A program made the position numbers and the translations under genes. This document shows, one piece after another, positions 1 through 7,369 of a stretch of 14,119 bases of DNA. Every line of letters begins with the position of its first letter. The stretch's first letter is position 1. The notes beneath the pieces are model-generated. The model made no database searches. It was not told the origin of the DNA and saw only the letters and a list, made by a program, of their open reading frames with translations. This DNA comes from JAWWBN01 sp033720955. Lineage in GTDB: Bacteria > Acidobacteriota > Thermoanaerobaculia > Multivoradales > JAHEKO01. Where the stretch lies: positions 1 to 14,119 of the forward strand of contig JAWWBN010000087.1 in NCBI GenBank assembly GCA_033720955.1, written 5' to 3'.

Positions 1-2150
1 ACGAGCAGGGGGTGCTGCACCGAGACCTGAAGCCGGCCAACGTGATGATCGACGGCCGCGGCAACGCCAAGATCACCGACTTCGGTCTCGCCGGGGCGGC
101 CGACACCCTGTCGAAGGAGGACGTCTTCTCCGGCACCCCGGCGTACATGGCGCCGGAGCAGCTCGCCGGCCGCGAGGTGACCCGGAAGAGCGACATCTAC
201 GCCCTGGGGCTCGTCCTCTACCAGCTCTTCACCGGCAGACCGGCCTTCGAGGGCGGGACCCCGCAGGAGATCTCTCGAGTCCGGGAGACCTCCAGGCCGG
301 CCGACCCGGCGACCCTGATCGACGGGCTCGATCCGTCGGTGGGCGACGTGATCCTGCGCTGTCTGGAGCGCGACCCGCGGAGCCGGCCCGAATCGGCTCT
401 GGCGGTGGCGGCGGCCCTGCCCGGAGGGGACCCCCTGGCGGCGGCGCTGGCGGCGGGCGTGACGCCGTCGCCGGAGATCGTGGCGGCGGCCGGCGAGGAG
501 GGCGTCCTCTCCCCTCGCCGGGCGACCGTTCTCCTGGCCGTGACGGGGCTGGCGATCCTCGCCGTCGCCGCCCTGAGCGGCCGCTACCAGGTGACCGCGG
601 TGGTGCCCCTCGACAAGCCGCGCGACGTGCTGATCGACCGCGCCCGGGAGACCCTCGAGGAGCTGGGCACCGGCCCGGAGGGGATCACGGACAGCGCCTT
701 CGGCTTCGACGTGGACACCGATCTCCGCGCCTGGCTGGCCGCCACCGACGCGCACGACCCGTGGGAGCTGCTGCCCAGGGGCCGGCCGGCCCTCGTGCGC
801 TTCTGGTACCGCAGCAGCCCACGGCGGCTTCAGCCCCAGATCGCGCCCTCCAGGGTGAGCTGGTCCGATCCGCCCCGCACCGTCAGCGGCATGACGGCGG
901 TACGGCTCGACACCCTGGGACGGCTGGTGGAGCTGGAGCGCCTTCCGCCGCAGGTGGCGGGCCCCGAGGCGGCCTCCGTCGCGCGGGGCGACCCGGAGTG
1001 GGAGAAGCTGCTGGCGGCGGCCGGCCTGGATCCTTCGACCCTGCGCCCGGCGGACCCGGTCTGGTCGCCGCCCTTCTTCACCGATCGGCGCGCCGCCTGG
1101 GTCGGCGAGATTCCGGAGCTGCCGGGGGAGGAGGTGCGGGTCGAGGCGGCGGCGTTCCAGGGCGAGCTGGTGTGGTTCCGGCTCATCGGCCCGTGGACCC
1201 GGGCCGAGCGCGACCAGGGGAGCCGGGTCACCACCGCGGCGCGCATCAACCAGGTGCTGGGCATCTCCATCTTCCTGCTCGTCTCGGCGATCGCGGCATG
1301 GGCGGCGCGGCGCAGCATCCGCGCCGGCCGCGGCGACCTCCAGGGGGCCACCCGGATCGCGCTCGCGCTCGTCGTGGTCCACCTGATCCGCTGGGTGCTG
1401 GTGAGCCATCACACCGGCCACATCGGGGCCGAGTTCGGCATGTTCGTGACCACCTCGGGGGTGTGGCTCTTCCAGGTCGCGACCGTCTGGGTCCTCTACG
1501 TCGCCCTCGAGCCCTACGTGCGCCGCCACGATCCGCAGAAGATCGTCGCCTGGGCGCGGCTGCTCGCCGGCCGCTGGCGCGACCCCCTGGTGGGGCGCGA
1601 CGTGCTGGTGGGTGCGGCGATCGCCGCCCTGCTCGGGGTCGCCATGCTGGGCGTGATCCCGGCCAAGCTGGCCCTCGGCCGCTCCCCGCTTCCCTTTCCC
1701 TCGTGGACCTCCATCTTCGGTGGGCCCCGCTACGCCCTGGGAAACCTGGCCGACCTCCTTCCCGACGCCCTCACCGGGGGCATGTTCTTCACCTTCCTCT
1801 GGCTCCTCCTCTATCGCGTGGCGCGCCGGCCCTGGGCGGCTTCGGTCATCGTCGTGCTGATCCTCGCCACGCAGATGGCCACCCAGGACCCCACGGTGCT
1901 CGGCATCGGGCTGGCCGCGGTGATGGCCGTCGCCTTCGTGGCCGTCCTGGCGCGCTTCGGCCTGCTGGCCGTGGTCTCCCTGGGCGGCTTTGTCACCGGC
2001 CTGGCCAACGCGCCGCTGTCGCTGGACCTGTCCCAGTGGCAGGTGCGCGGCGGCTGGCTGGTGGTCGCGGCCCTGATCGCGATCGCGATCGCCGCCTGGC
2101 GGGCCTCGCAGGGCGACCGCCCCGGGGCGGCAGCCGGAGCCGGCCGGTAG
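1..2150 (+). CDS. Membrane Ser/Thr protein kinase (5' end outside window)
   Basis: C-terminal part of a Hanks-type Ser/Thr kinase. The reading frame is open from base 3, so the N-lobe lies upstream. The catalytic loop HRDLKPANVMID, the DFGLA motif and the GTPAYMAPEQ activation/P+1 segment are all present within the first 50 visible codons, followed by DIYALGLVLYQLFTG, so the kinase looks active. After the kinase lobe (about 135 visible residues) there is a linker, one hydrophobic helix (about 171-189), roughly 220 residues without a membrane segment that should lie outside the membrane, and then about eight hydrophobic helices to the C-terminus. This is not the usual PASTA or beta-propeller sensor layout. 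I infer a receptor kinase in the inner membrane that senses an envelope or lipid cue; the ligand is unknown. The TAG stop forms part of a TAGGAT box in front of the next gene. The kinase assignment is firm; the sensor function is inference. Confidence 0.93.
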   Translation, partial: EQGVLHRDLKPANVMIDGRGNAKITDFGLAGAADTLSKEDVFSGTPAYMAPEQLAGREVTRKSDIYALGLVLYQLFTGRPAFEGGTPQEISRVRETSRPADPATLIDGLDPSVGDVILRCLERDPRSRPESALAVAAALPGGDPLAAALAAGVTPSPEIVAAAGEEGVLSPRRATVLLAVTGLAILAVAALSGRYQVTAVVPLDKPRDVLIDRARETLEELGTGPEGITDSAFGFDVDTDLRAWLAATDAHDPWELLPRGRPALVRFWYRSSPRRLQPQIAPSRVSWSDPPRTVSGMTAVRLDTLGRLVELERLPPQVAGPEAASVARGDPEWEKLLAAAGLDPSTLRPADPVWSPPFFTDRRAAWVGEIPELPGEEVRVEAAAFQGELVWFRLIGPWTRAERDQGSRVTTAARINQVLGISIFLLVSAIAAWAARRSIRAGRGDLQGATRIALALVVVHLIRWVLVSHHTGHIGAEFGMFVTTSGVWLFQVATVWVLYVALEPYVRRHDPQKIVAWARLLAGRWRDPLVGRDVLVGAAIAALLGVAMLGVIPAKLALGRSPLPFPSWTSIFGGPRYALGNLADLLPDALTGGMFFTFLWLLLYRVARRPWAASVIVVLILATQMATQDPTVLGIGLAAVMAVAFVAVLARFGLLAVVSLGGFVTGLANAPLSLDLSQWQVRGGWLVVAALIAIAIAAWRASQGDRPGAAAGAGR

Positions 2151-2187
2151 GATGCCCGCCATGACCCCCGAGGATCTCGCGGCGTGA
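2148..2187 (+). promoter_or_regulatory. Candidate leaderless promoter with 8-codon mini-ORF
   Basis: A TAGGAT hexamer (2148-2153, fits TAnnAT) is followed 7 nt later by ATG at 2161. That spacing is typical of leaderless transcripts in GC-rich bacteria. The ATG opens a mini-ORF encoding MTPEDLAA whose TGA (2185-2187) overlaps the GTG start of the acetyltransferase gene in a GTGA arrangement. A purine stretch GAGGA (2170-2174) inside the mini-ORF lies 9 nt before that GTG and can serve as its Shine-Dalgarno site. Translational coupling is inferred. The -35 region is not recognisable. Confidence 0.35.
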
Positions 2188-2729
2188 CCGTCTGGCCGCG
2201 CTTCCGCCGCGACCTCCGCCGTCTGCAGCAGGTCAAGGACCGCCCCCTCCTCCCCACCCTGCTCGACGGCCTCTTTCTGGACAACGGCTTCCAGGCGCTG
2301 GCCCTCTACCGCATGAGCCACTTCTTCCAGAGCTACCGGGTGCCGCTGGCGCCCGCGATTCTGCGGCGGCTGGGCAACATCCTGTGTGGCGTGGACCTCG
2401 CGCCGCGGGCGCGCATCGGCGGCGGCTGCGTGCTGGTCCACGCCCTCGGCATCGTCATGGGCAGCGACACCCGGATCGGGGAGGACTGCACCATCCTCCA
2501 CGGCGTCACCCTGGGCGAGGCGCGCTTCGAGGAGCTGGCCTGCCCGCGGGTGGGGAGCCGGGTGACCCTCGGCGCCGGAGCGACCCTCCTGGGCGGGATC
2601 GAGGTCGGCGACGACGCCACGGTCGCCGCCGGCGCGGTGGTGCTCGAGGACGTGCCGGCGGGCGCGGTGGCGGCCGGGGTGCCGGCGCGGATCGTGGAGC
2701 GGTCGCCCGCGCCCCCGAGCCCCGTCTGA
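2184..2729 (+). CDS. CysE/WcaB-type hexapeptide O-acetyltransferase
   Basis: A 181-residue protein with the compact architecture of short serine-acetyltransferase-like enzymes: a helical N-terminus (1-60) and then left-handed beta-helix hexapeptide repeats (about 70-172), ending in the family motif AGVPARIV. The stretch IGGGCVLVHALGIVMG, followed by IGEDCTILHGVTLG, corresponds to the active-site region of CysE. The active-site His is kept (H86), but the Asp that precedes it in true serine acetyltransferases (the D-H pair that contacts serine) is Val85 here. I therefore favour acetyl transfer from acetyl-CoA to a sugar or other acceptor over cysteine biosynthesis, also because the neighbours are a GT-C-like protein, a radical SAM protein and methyltransferases. 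GTG is chosen as start because GAGGA lies 9 nt upstream and no ATG precedes the conserved part in frame. The stop is only 6 bp from the stop of the convergent methyltransferase gene. Confidence 0.85.
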   Translation: MTVWPRFRRDLRRLQQVKDRPLLPTLLDGLFLDNGFQALALYRMSHFFQSYRVPLAPAILRRLGNILCGVDLAPRARIGGGCVLVHALGIVMGSDTRIGEDCTILHGVTLGEARFEELACPRVGSRVTLGAGATLLGGIEVGDDATVAAGAVVLEDVPAGAVAAGVPARIVERSPAPPSPV

Positions 2730-2739
2730 GCCGGCTCAG
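2726..2739. repeat. 14-bp perfect palindrome spanning two convergent stops
   Basis: The sequence CTGAGCCGGCTCAG is its own reverse complement and contains the TGA stop of the acetyltransferase gene and the TGA stop of the opposing methyltransferase gene. It could fold into a small hairpin on either transcript, but there is no T-tract on either side, so a terminator role is weak. Confidence 0.4.
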
Positions 2740-3767
2740 GCCACTCGCTGCGAGGAGCGCCCCTCGTCGAGCTCGTTCTCGACCGCCTCGACCTCGAGAG
2801 GCAGCGGTCCGGCGGCGCGCAGCTCCTCGAGCGCCGACCGCGCCGCGTCCCGGCCACCCTGCTCCAGGATGCAGCGCAGACGGGCCGCGGCGATCGACGG
2901 ACGCTCGTTGCGCGAGACGATGCTCATGGCCCACTCGAACGCCCGCTGGAGCTCGTCCTCGTCGAAGCTCGACGGCCGGTAGTCGGCGGCGGTCAGCTCG
3001 CGCGGCAGCGTCTCCCGCACCCGGAAGACCACCCCGGCCGAGAAGGGCAGGTCGATCTGCGGCGCCAGGTGGTCTCGCAGCCGGTAGTGGATCGGGTGGA
3101 TCCAGTACTCGAAGTGGTGGCAGAAGTCCTGCTGCAGAAGGTAGGCGCCCGGCATCAGGGCGCCGTAGAACCCGCGCACGATGGCGGCGGCCAGCCGCCA
3201 GCTCTTCATGGCGTCCACCAGCAGGAACTCGATCGGTCCGCCCTCCCACGCGGTCTCTTCGAGGTTCGCCTCGTGCACCTCGACCCGCTCCCGCCAGGGC
3301 GCGACGAAGCTCTCGAAATCGGCCCGGAAGCTGTCGCCGGGCTCGAGGCCCGAGCGCGCCCGCGTGCCGCGGAGGGTGCCCATCCAAGGCTCCCAGCGGA
3401 AGAGGTCGTAGACGTGGATCGAGCGGCGCGACGCGGCGGGCGCCCGGTTTCTCACCAGGCCGCGCGCCAGAGCCACCGTGGTAGCGCCCATCCAGGGGCC
3501 GAGATCCACGATCTCCCCCGCGCCGGTGAAGTCGTGGCGGGCGTACCACTCGAGGTAGGCGCGCTCGTGGGACGACGTCATGCGTGGCATGCCGCGGAAG
3601 AGCTGACGCGGCAGCAGCAGGCGGTAGAAGCCCGGCCGCGCCGCCCGGAACCAGCGCCCGCCGGTGGCGCGATAGAGCCACCGCTTCACCAGGAGCAGCG
3701 GGACGACGGCGGCCGCGGCCAGGAGGCCCGTCGCGCGCTTCGCCGAGTGCAGCGTCCGCCGGATCAC
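2736..3767 (-). CDS. Class I SAM-dependent methyltransferase, membrane-associated N-terminus
   Basis: A 343-residue protein. A hydrophobic N-terminal stretch (about 14-28) may tether it to the membrane. The Rossmann methyltransferase signature starts at IVDLGPWMG (86-94, motif I). An acidic residue closes strand 2 (IHVYD, D121), LLVDA (182-186) occupies the motif IV position and QQDFCHH (212-218) follows; this resembles the TylF/macrocin-O-methyltransferase-like group that methylates sugar hydroxyls. GTG at 3767 is taken as start: it is preceded by GAGGG 8 nt upstream and a TAGAAT box further up. It is last in a - strand run of four genes, 89 nt after the previous one. The fold call is good. 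The acceptor (sugar, lipid or small molecule) is unknown, and the C-terminal 80 residues match nothing I can name. Confidence 0.8.
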   Translation of the reverse strand: MIRRTLHSAKRATGLLAAAAVVPLLLVKRWLYRATGGRWFRAARPGFYRLLLPRQLFRGMPRMTSSHERAYLEWYARHDFTGAGEIVDLGPWMGATTVALARGLVRNRAPAASRRSIHVYDLFRWEPWMGTLRGTRARSGLEPGDSFRADFESFVAPWRERVEVHEANLEETAWEGGPIEFLLVDAMKSWRLAAAIVRGFYGALMPGAYLLQQDFCHHFEYWIHPIHYRLRDHLAPQIDLPFSAGVVFRVRETLPRELTAADYRPSSFDEDELQRAFEWAMSIVSRNERPSIAAARLRCILEQGGRDAARSALEELRAAGPLPLEVEAVENELDEGRSSQRVA

Positions 3768-3797
3768 CTCTACAGCCCTCGCTCGGAGGCTCCCCCG

Positions 3798-3803
3798 ATT
3801 CTA
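3798..3803 (-). promoter_or_regulatory. Candidate -10 box before the 2736-3767 methyltransferase gene
   Basis: TAGAAT on the - strand, one mismatch from TATAAT, lies in the 89-nt gap between two methyltransferase genes, about 30 nt upstream of the GTG start and its GAGGG ribosome site. I cannot find a convincing -35 hexamer 16-18 nt away. It suggests a separate promoter for the last gene of the run. Confidence 0.3.
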
Positions 3804-3856
3804 GCCGGGACGGGCGCGCCGCCCAGCGGAACCCGTCACTCCACCCGGCGGGCGCT

Positions 3857-4618
3857 CTAGACGCCGTCGCGGAGCAGCTCGCGGTAGAGGTCGGCGGTCT
3901 CGAGACAACTGTCGCCGGCGTAGTCGCCGCCCAGGAAGGCGAAGGGCAGATCCCCCTCCCATTCGACCCCCAGCTCCACGTCGTGGCCCACCAGGTCCCT
4001 GCGCACCCATTCCACCCCGCCGCCGGCGGGAAACACCCCCAGGCGACGCTGGGCCTTGGCCGCCAGCGTCCAGCGGCCCAGGAGGTGGATCAGCCGGAGC
4101 AGCGGTCGCCTGCGGCGGTTGAAGTAGCCCACCACCGGGAACTTGGCGACGGCGAGAAGGGCCGTCGCGCCCTCCGACTCCCGCGCCGTGAAGAGCCATC
4201 GGTGGTGGCAGTATCCCAGATAGTGGCTCGACTCCACGTTGGAGAGCTCGGTGTGCTTGGTGGGGGTGGCGACGTAGCCCGAGCGGGAGATGCGCTGCAG
4301 CTTCTCCACCACGAAGGCGGGGTCCCGCACGTCCTCCAGCACGTGGCTGCAGATCGAGATGTCGTACCGCTGCCCGCTCGCCTCGATCTCGGCCCAGACC
4401 TCGGGGGCGCAGATGTCCCCCACGAAGACCCGCTTCCCCGTGTCGCCCGGCCTCAGATCGACGTAGGCGTCGACCTGCTCGTCGGCCCACGGCTTGTAGC
4501 AGCCGCCCACGTCGATCACCTTGAGAGAGGGATCCTCCGCCCGGCGGGCGGCCAGCCGCCGCAGCACGCCGTCGCGCAGGACCGAGACCGGAGCGGCCTC
4601 GGCGCGGGTGATGGGCAT
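3857..4618 (-). CDS. Class I SAM-dependent methyltransferase (Methyltransf_11-like)
   Basis: A 253-residue methyltransferase. Motif I is VIDVGGCYKPW (34-44), the ribose-binding acid is D54 (AYVDLRPG), VGDI (67-70) matches motif II, and DISICSHVLEDV (86-97) is the motif IV region with the usual 'HVLE' signature. A His/Tyr-rich stretch (HYLGYCHHRWLF, 132-143) could help form the acceptor pocket. The frame stays open well upstream, but the extra residues are low-complexity and overlap the radical SAM gene, so I place the start at the ATG at 4618, where homology-like sequence begins. This ATG lacks a Shine-Dalgarno site: the 20 nt before it are pyrimidine-rich. It follows the radical SAM gene by 28 nt and is almost certainly co-transcribed with it. 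Substrate unknown; glycan or glycolipid is the contextual guess. Confidence 0.82.
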   Translation of the reverse strand: MPITRAEAAPVSVLRDGVLRRLAARRAEDPSLKVIDVGGCYKPWADEQVDAYVDLRPGDTGKRVFVGDICAPEVWAEIEASGQRYDISICSHVLEDVRDPAFVVEKLQRISRSGYVATPTKHTELSNVESSHYLGYCHHRWLFTARESEGATALLAVAKFPVVGYFNRRRRPLLRLIHLLGRWTLAAKAQRRLGVFPAGGGVEWVRRDLVGHDVELGVEWEGDLPFAFLGGDYAGDSCLETADLYRELLRDGV

Positions 4619-4646
4619 GGAAGGTGGACGGCCGGGGCTCGGCCGG

Positions 4647-5672
4647 TCAGGCCGCCGGGCCCTCGAGATACGACTCGTGCACCCGGTTCCAGGTGAAGTC
4701 GCCCACCAACCGCTCGAGAGCCGCGGCCGGCAGCAGCAACCGGGCGGCGTGGGCCAGCTCGGCGTCGAACGGGCGGTTGCAGGCCAGCCAGCAGTCGTTG
4801 CAGTGCAGGTACTTCTCGTGGATGGCCAGGGTCTCCGGCGCATTCCAGATCTCGCCGATCGACTTCTCGTAGAGGTTGCCCAGCACCAGGCTCTTCTGCT
4901 GGCAGAGGTGCACGTCCCCGTTGCCCATCACGTAGACCTTGGTTCGCACGTTCCAGCAGGGGATCTTGACCTCGCGCTCCATCCACGGGTTGTGAAGCCG
5001 CATGAACTCGTCGAGATACGGCTCGTGCTCCTCGGGGATCTTGCCGCCCGGCTTCGAGGTGTCGAAGAACTCGGGGTTCTGGTAGGCGCCCACGAAGAAG
5101 CCCACCCCCTTCTCGCGGCAGAGGTCGCGCACCTGCACCAGGTCCTCCACCGCGTTCCAGGGCGTGATGCAGTAGCCGACGAAGATCTCGGTCTCGTGCT
5201 TGAGCTCGTCGATGATGCCGATGATGTTGTCGGCGCAGTCGATGCCGCGCACCTTCTTGTAGGTCGCGCCCAGCCCGTCGAGAGACATGTAGAGGTGCGG
5301 GATCTTGAAGTCGCGCACGGCCTTGACGAGCGGCTCCGGGTACATGCCGTTCGACAGCACCATGTAGTCGCGGCCGCGGAAGAGAGCCAGGATGTCCCGG
5401 TACCGGGGGTGGTCCAGGAACTCGCCGCCGGTGAGCTCGAAGTAGGTGTCCGAGGCGATCACGGGATCGTCGAGCATGGCGGCGATCACGTCCACGTCGA
5501 GGTCGTGGTTCACCTTCTTGTTCCAGATCAGGCAGTGGCGGCAGCGCGAGTTGCAGCGGTCGGTCGCCAGAAGGCCCACCACCCGGAGCTTGCGACGCCT
5601 CACGTCGAGCGCCTTGCCGACGCCGTCCTTCACGACCTTCAGTCGCCGAGCGAGCTTCGATTTCGTATTCAT
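4647..5672 (-). CDS. Radical SAM protein with SPASM-type C-terminus
   Basis: A 341-residue radical SAM enzyme. The cluster motif CNSRCRHC (C40, C44, C47) binds the SAM-coordinating [4Fe-4S] cluster, and TGGEF (81-85) is the GGE motif that contacts SAM. YMSLDG (128-133) and the GYCITPWN region are typical of the TIM-barrel core. The C-terminal part carries C239, C257, C291, C294 and C298 in a SPASM/twitch-like spacing with the usual 'GNLYEKSIGEIWN' signature, implying one or two auxiliary Fe-S clusters. Such proteins modify peptides, sugars or lipids; many sit in surface-polysaccharide clusters as uncharacterised enzymes. The next gene is a methyltransferase 28 nt on. The ATG at 5672 has no Shine-Dalgarno site, only a C-rich leader, though a TATACT box lies about 45 nt upstream. 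The family is certain and the reaction unknown. Confidence 0.9.
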   Translation of the reverse strand: MNTKSKLARRLKVVKDGVGKALDVRRRKLRVVGLLATDRCNSRCRHCLIWNKKVNHDLDVDVIAAMLDDPVIASDTYFELTGGEFLDHPRYRDILALFRGRDYMVLSNGMYPEPLVKAVRDFKIPHLYMSLDGLGATYKKVRGIDCADNIIGIIDELKHETEIFVGYCITPWNAVEDLVQVRDLCREKGVGFFVGAYQNPEFFDTSKPGGKIPEEHEPYLDEFMRLHNPWMEREVKIPCWNVRTKVYVMGNGDVHLCQQKSLVLGNLYEKSIGEIWNAPETLAIHEKYLHCNDCWLACNRPFDAELAHAARLLLPAAALERLVGDFTWNRVHESYLEGPAA

Positions 5673-5716
5673 GGGGTGGGAGGGGGCGCGGGACGCGCCG
5701 TCTCGGGAGGACCCGC

Positions 5717-5722
5717 AGTATA
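5717..5722 (-). promoter_or_regulatory. Candidate -10 box before the radical SAM gene
   Basis: TATACT on the - strand (five of six positions of TATAAT) stands out in a very GC-rich 84-nt gap, about 45 nt upstream of the radical SAM start. No clear -35 partner is visible. It may drive the radical SAM/methyltransferase pair independently of the membrane protein gene upstream. Confidence 0.35.
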
Positions 5723-5756
5723 GCAGCCGCCCCGTCGGAGAGCGGGCCCCGGCCTC

Positions 5757-7208
5757 CTACTCCGCCGCCGGTGCCGACGGCTCGCGGAACTCCGCGTCCA
5801 GGCGGTGCGAGGGGTCGTCGGTCTCCCAGCCGGACGGCAGGGGCAGGCCGTCGGGCCACCACCCCCGGGCGTCGTCCACCACAGGCGGACAGGTGGCGCG
5901 GATGCCCAGGTCGTCGAGCATGGGGTGGTCGGCGATCAGGGTCGGCACCGTGAGCTGGGTGCTGTCGCAGAGCGGCGCACCGCAGCGGTAGGCGGGGCTG
6001 CCCAGGGCCATCGCCGCCCCGAGAGCGACGGAGAGAAGGGCCACCCCCCCGGCGAACCGGTGGGTCGTCCCCGGCGATCGCCCCTCCAGGAGGGCCGCCG
6101 CCCCGAGCGCCACCGGCAGCACCGCGACGTGGACCTGGCTCAGCAGGCCGTGGCCGGTGACGTCCACCGGCGAGAGCGCGAAGACGACGACGGCACCCGC
6201 GAAGGACCAGCGGAGGAAGTTGCCGAGCCACTCGCGCTCCTCCCCCTCCCCCGCGAAGACCGTCCACCTGCCCTCCGAGCGCCGCCACAGACGGGCGTTG
6301 GCCCAGAGGGCGAAGAGCAGGGTGGGCACCACGAGCAGCCGCAGCGGCCCCTGCACCCAGCCGACGGCGTCGAGGGCCGGTCCGCCGAGGCCGGAGAAGT
6401 CCAGGCACGCCATCGACCGGTTCATCCCCGGGCCGCCGAAGCGGAGCCAGTTCATCACTCCCTGGAGGATCGGCACCCCCGTCACGATGCCGTGGCCGAT
6501 CCCGGACTCGGAGGCGGGCAGACGGGAGGGCTCGGCGACCATCGCCCGTGCCCACGGCACGAGGGTCAGGGCCACGGCGCCGGCCGCCAGGGCCACGCCC
6601 CCCAGATGCAGACGCAGGTGCCGCCGCCACCAGAGGAGGCCCGTGGCGGCGATCAGCAGGCCGGCCGACATGTGGAGCTGGGCGGCGATGCCCAGCGAGG
6701 CGATGTGAAGAAAGGAGAGACCGAGGCGGGGTCGGCGCCGCAGCCCGTGGGCGGTCGCCAGATGCACGGCGCCGAAGAAGAAGAGCAGGTTGGGGTTCCA
6801 GAGGAAGCCCGAGAAGAAGACGCGCCAGGGGCCGAGCCAGTAGAGGACGGCGAAGAGCAGCAGCTCGACGGGGTTGAGGACCCGCCGCAAGGTGACGAAC
6901 AGGAGCAGATAGGCCGCCACGTGGCTGGCGACGATCAGCAGCACCGGGGCGCGGTGGTGCTCCCAGACGAAGAGGGGCAGCCCCACCAGCAGGCTGGTCA
7001 CCACGCCCGGATGCTGCCCGCCCCCGGTGGCCCAGACCCCGAAGGGCACGAGCTCCCCCTCGGAGACCAGCCGCCAGCCGCGCGCCAGGAGGTTGTACTG
7101 GTCCACCGTGACCTGGCTGCGCGCCGCCATGAGCGCCGAGAGGGCGAGGCCGGCGGCGAAGATGACCAGGTGCCATCGGCGGTAGAGGCGCACGCCCCAT
7201 CTTCCCAT
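5757..7208 (-). CDS. Polytopic membrane protein, GT-C/ArnT-like glycosyltransferase candidate
   Basis: A 483-residue protein with around ten hydrophobic helices from residue 12 to about 405 and a polar C-terminal tail of about 80 residues. The first helix (12-29) is followed by a loop with VDQYNLLARGW (D36), the position where GT-C enzymes such as ArnT and protein mannosyltransferases carry their catalytic acid. The SGFLWNPNLLFFF stretch (133-145) resembles the 'WNPN' segment of bacterial GT39-like proteins. These enzymes use polyprenyl-phosphate sugars and transfer them on the outer face of the inner membrane. C391/C396 and a further Cys near 433 lie in the outer tail and could form disulfides (positions estimated). 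It is first in the four-gene - strand run and faces the CHAT gene across 161 bp. No strong ribosome site precedes the ATG. The membrane topology is clear; the glycosyltransferase role is a moderate inference. Confidence 0.65.
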   Translation of the reverse strand: MGRWGVRLYRRWHLVIFAAGLALSALMAARSQVTVDQYNLLARGWRLVSEGELVPFGVWATGGGQHPGVVTSLLVGLPLFVWEHHRAPVLLIVASHVAAYLLLFVTLRRVLNPVELLLFAVLYWLGPWRVFFSGFLWNPNLLFFFGAVHLATAHGLRRRPRLGLSFLHIASLGIAAQLHMSAGLLIAATGLLWWRRHLRLHLGGVALAAGAVALTLVPWARAMVAEPSRLPASESGIGHGIVTGVPILQGVMNWLRFGGPGMNRSMACLDFSGLGGPALDAVGWVQGPLRLLVVPTLLFALWANARLWRRSEGRWTVFAGEGEEREWLGNFLRWSFAGAVVVFALSPVDVTGHGLLSQVHVAVLPVALGAAALLEGRSPGTTHRFAGGVALLSVALGAAMALGSPAYRCGAPLCDSTQLTVPTLIADHPMLDDLGIRATCPPVVDDARGWWPDGLPLPSGWETDDPSHRLDAEFREPSAPAAE

Positions 7209-7369
7209 GCCGGTCGGGACGAGACGCCGCGGCCGTCGGGGGCCTCTCGATCCACCGGGGTCATCCCACCGTCGCGCGACGCGGCCAGTGCGCGGCGTCT
7301 TCCCGGCCGCGCCGCCCCGGGCCCACCCGCTGCACAGCCGTCGCCCAGGCGGTTGACTACGATTCCCGG
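7209..7369. promoter_or_regulatory. Divergent intergenic region (membrane protein / CHAT gene)
   Basis: 161 bp between two divergent starts, so promoters for both genes should lie here. On the + strand TACGAT (7358-7363) lies 6 nt before the CHAT ATG, the geometry of a leaderless promoter; there is no Shine-Dalgarno site before that ATG, which supports this reading. A TTGACT at 7353-7358 looks like a -35 box but is too close to the ATG to have a -10 partner outside the gene. On the - strand I see no convincing promoter. Confidence 0.35.

Noticed and set aside
2384..3484. 366-codon + strand frame over the acetyltransferase and methyltransferase genes
   Set aside because: Arg/Pro/Ala-rich shadow that spans the stop codons of two real convergent genes.
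4516..7200. 894-codon - strand frame across the membrane protein and radical SAM genes
   Set aside because: Arg/Gly/Pro-rich shadow of the real genes in the neighbouring frame, as is common at this GC content.
7353..7358. TTGACT as -35 box for the CHAT gene
   Set aside because: Only 11 nt separate it from the ATG, so a -10 partner would fall inside the coding region.
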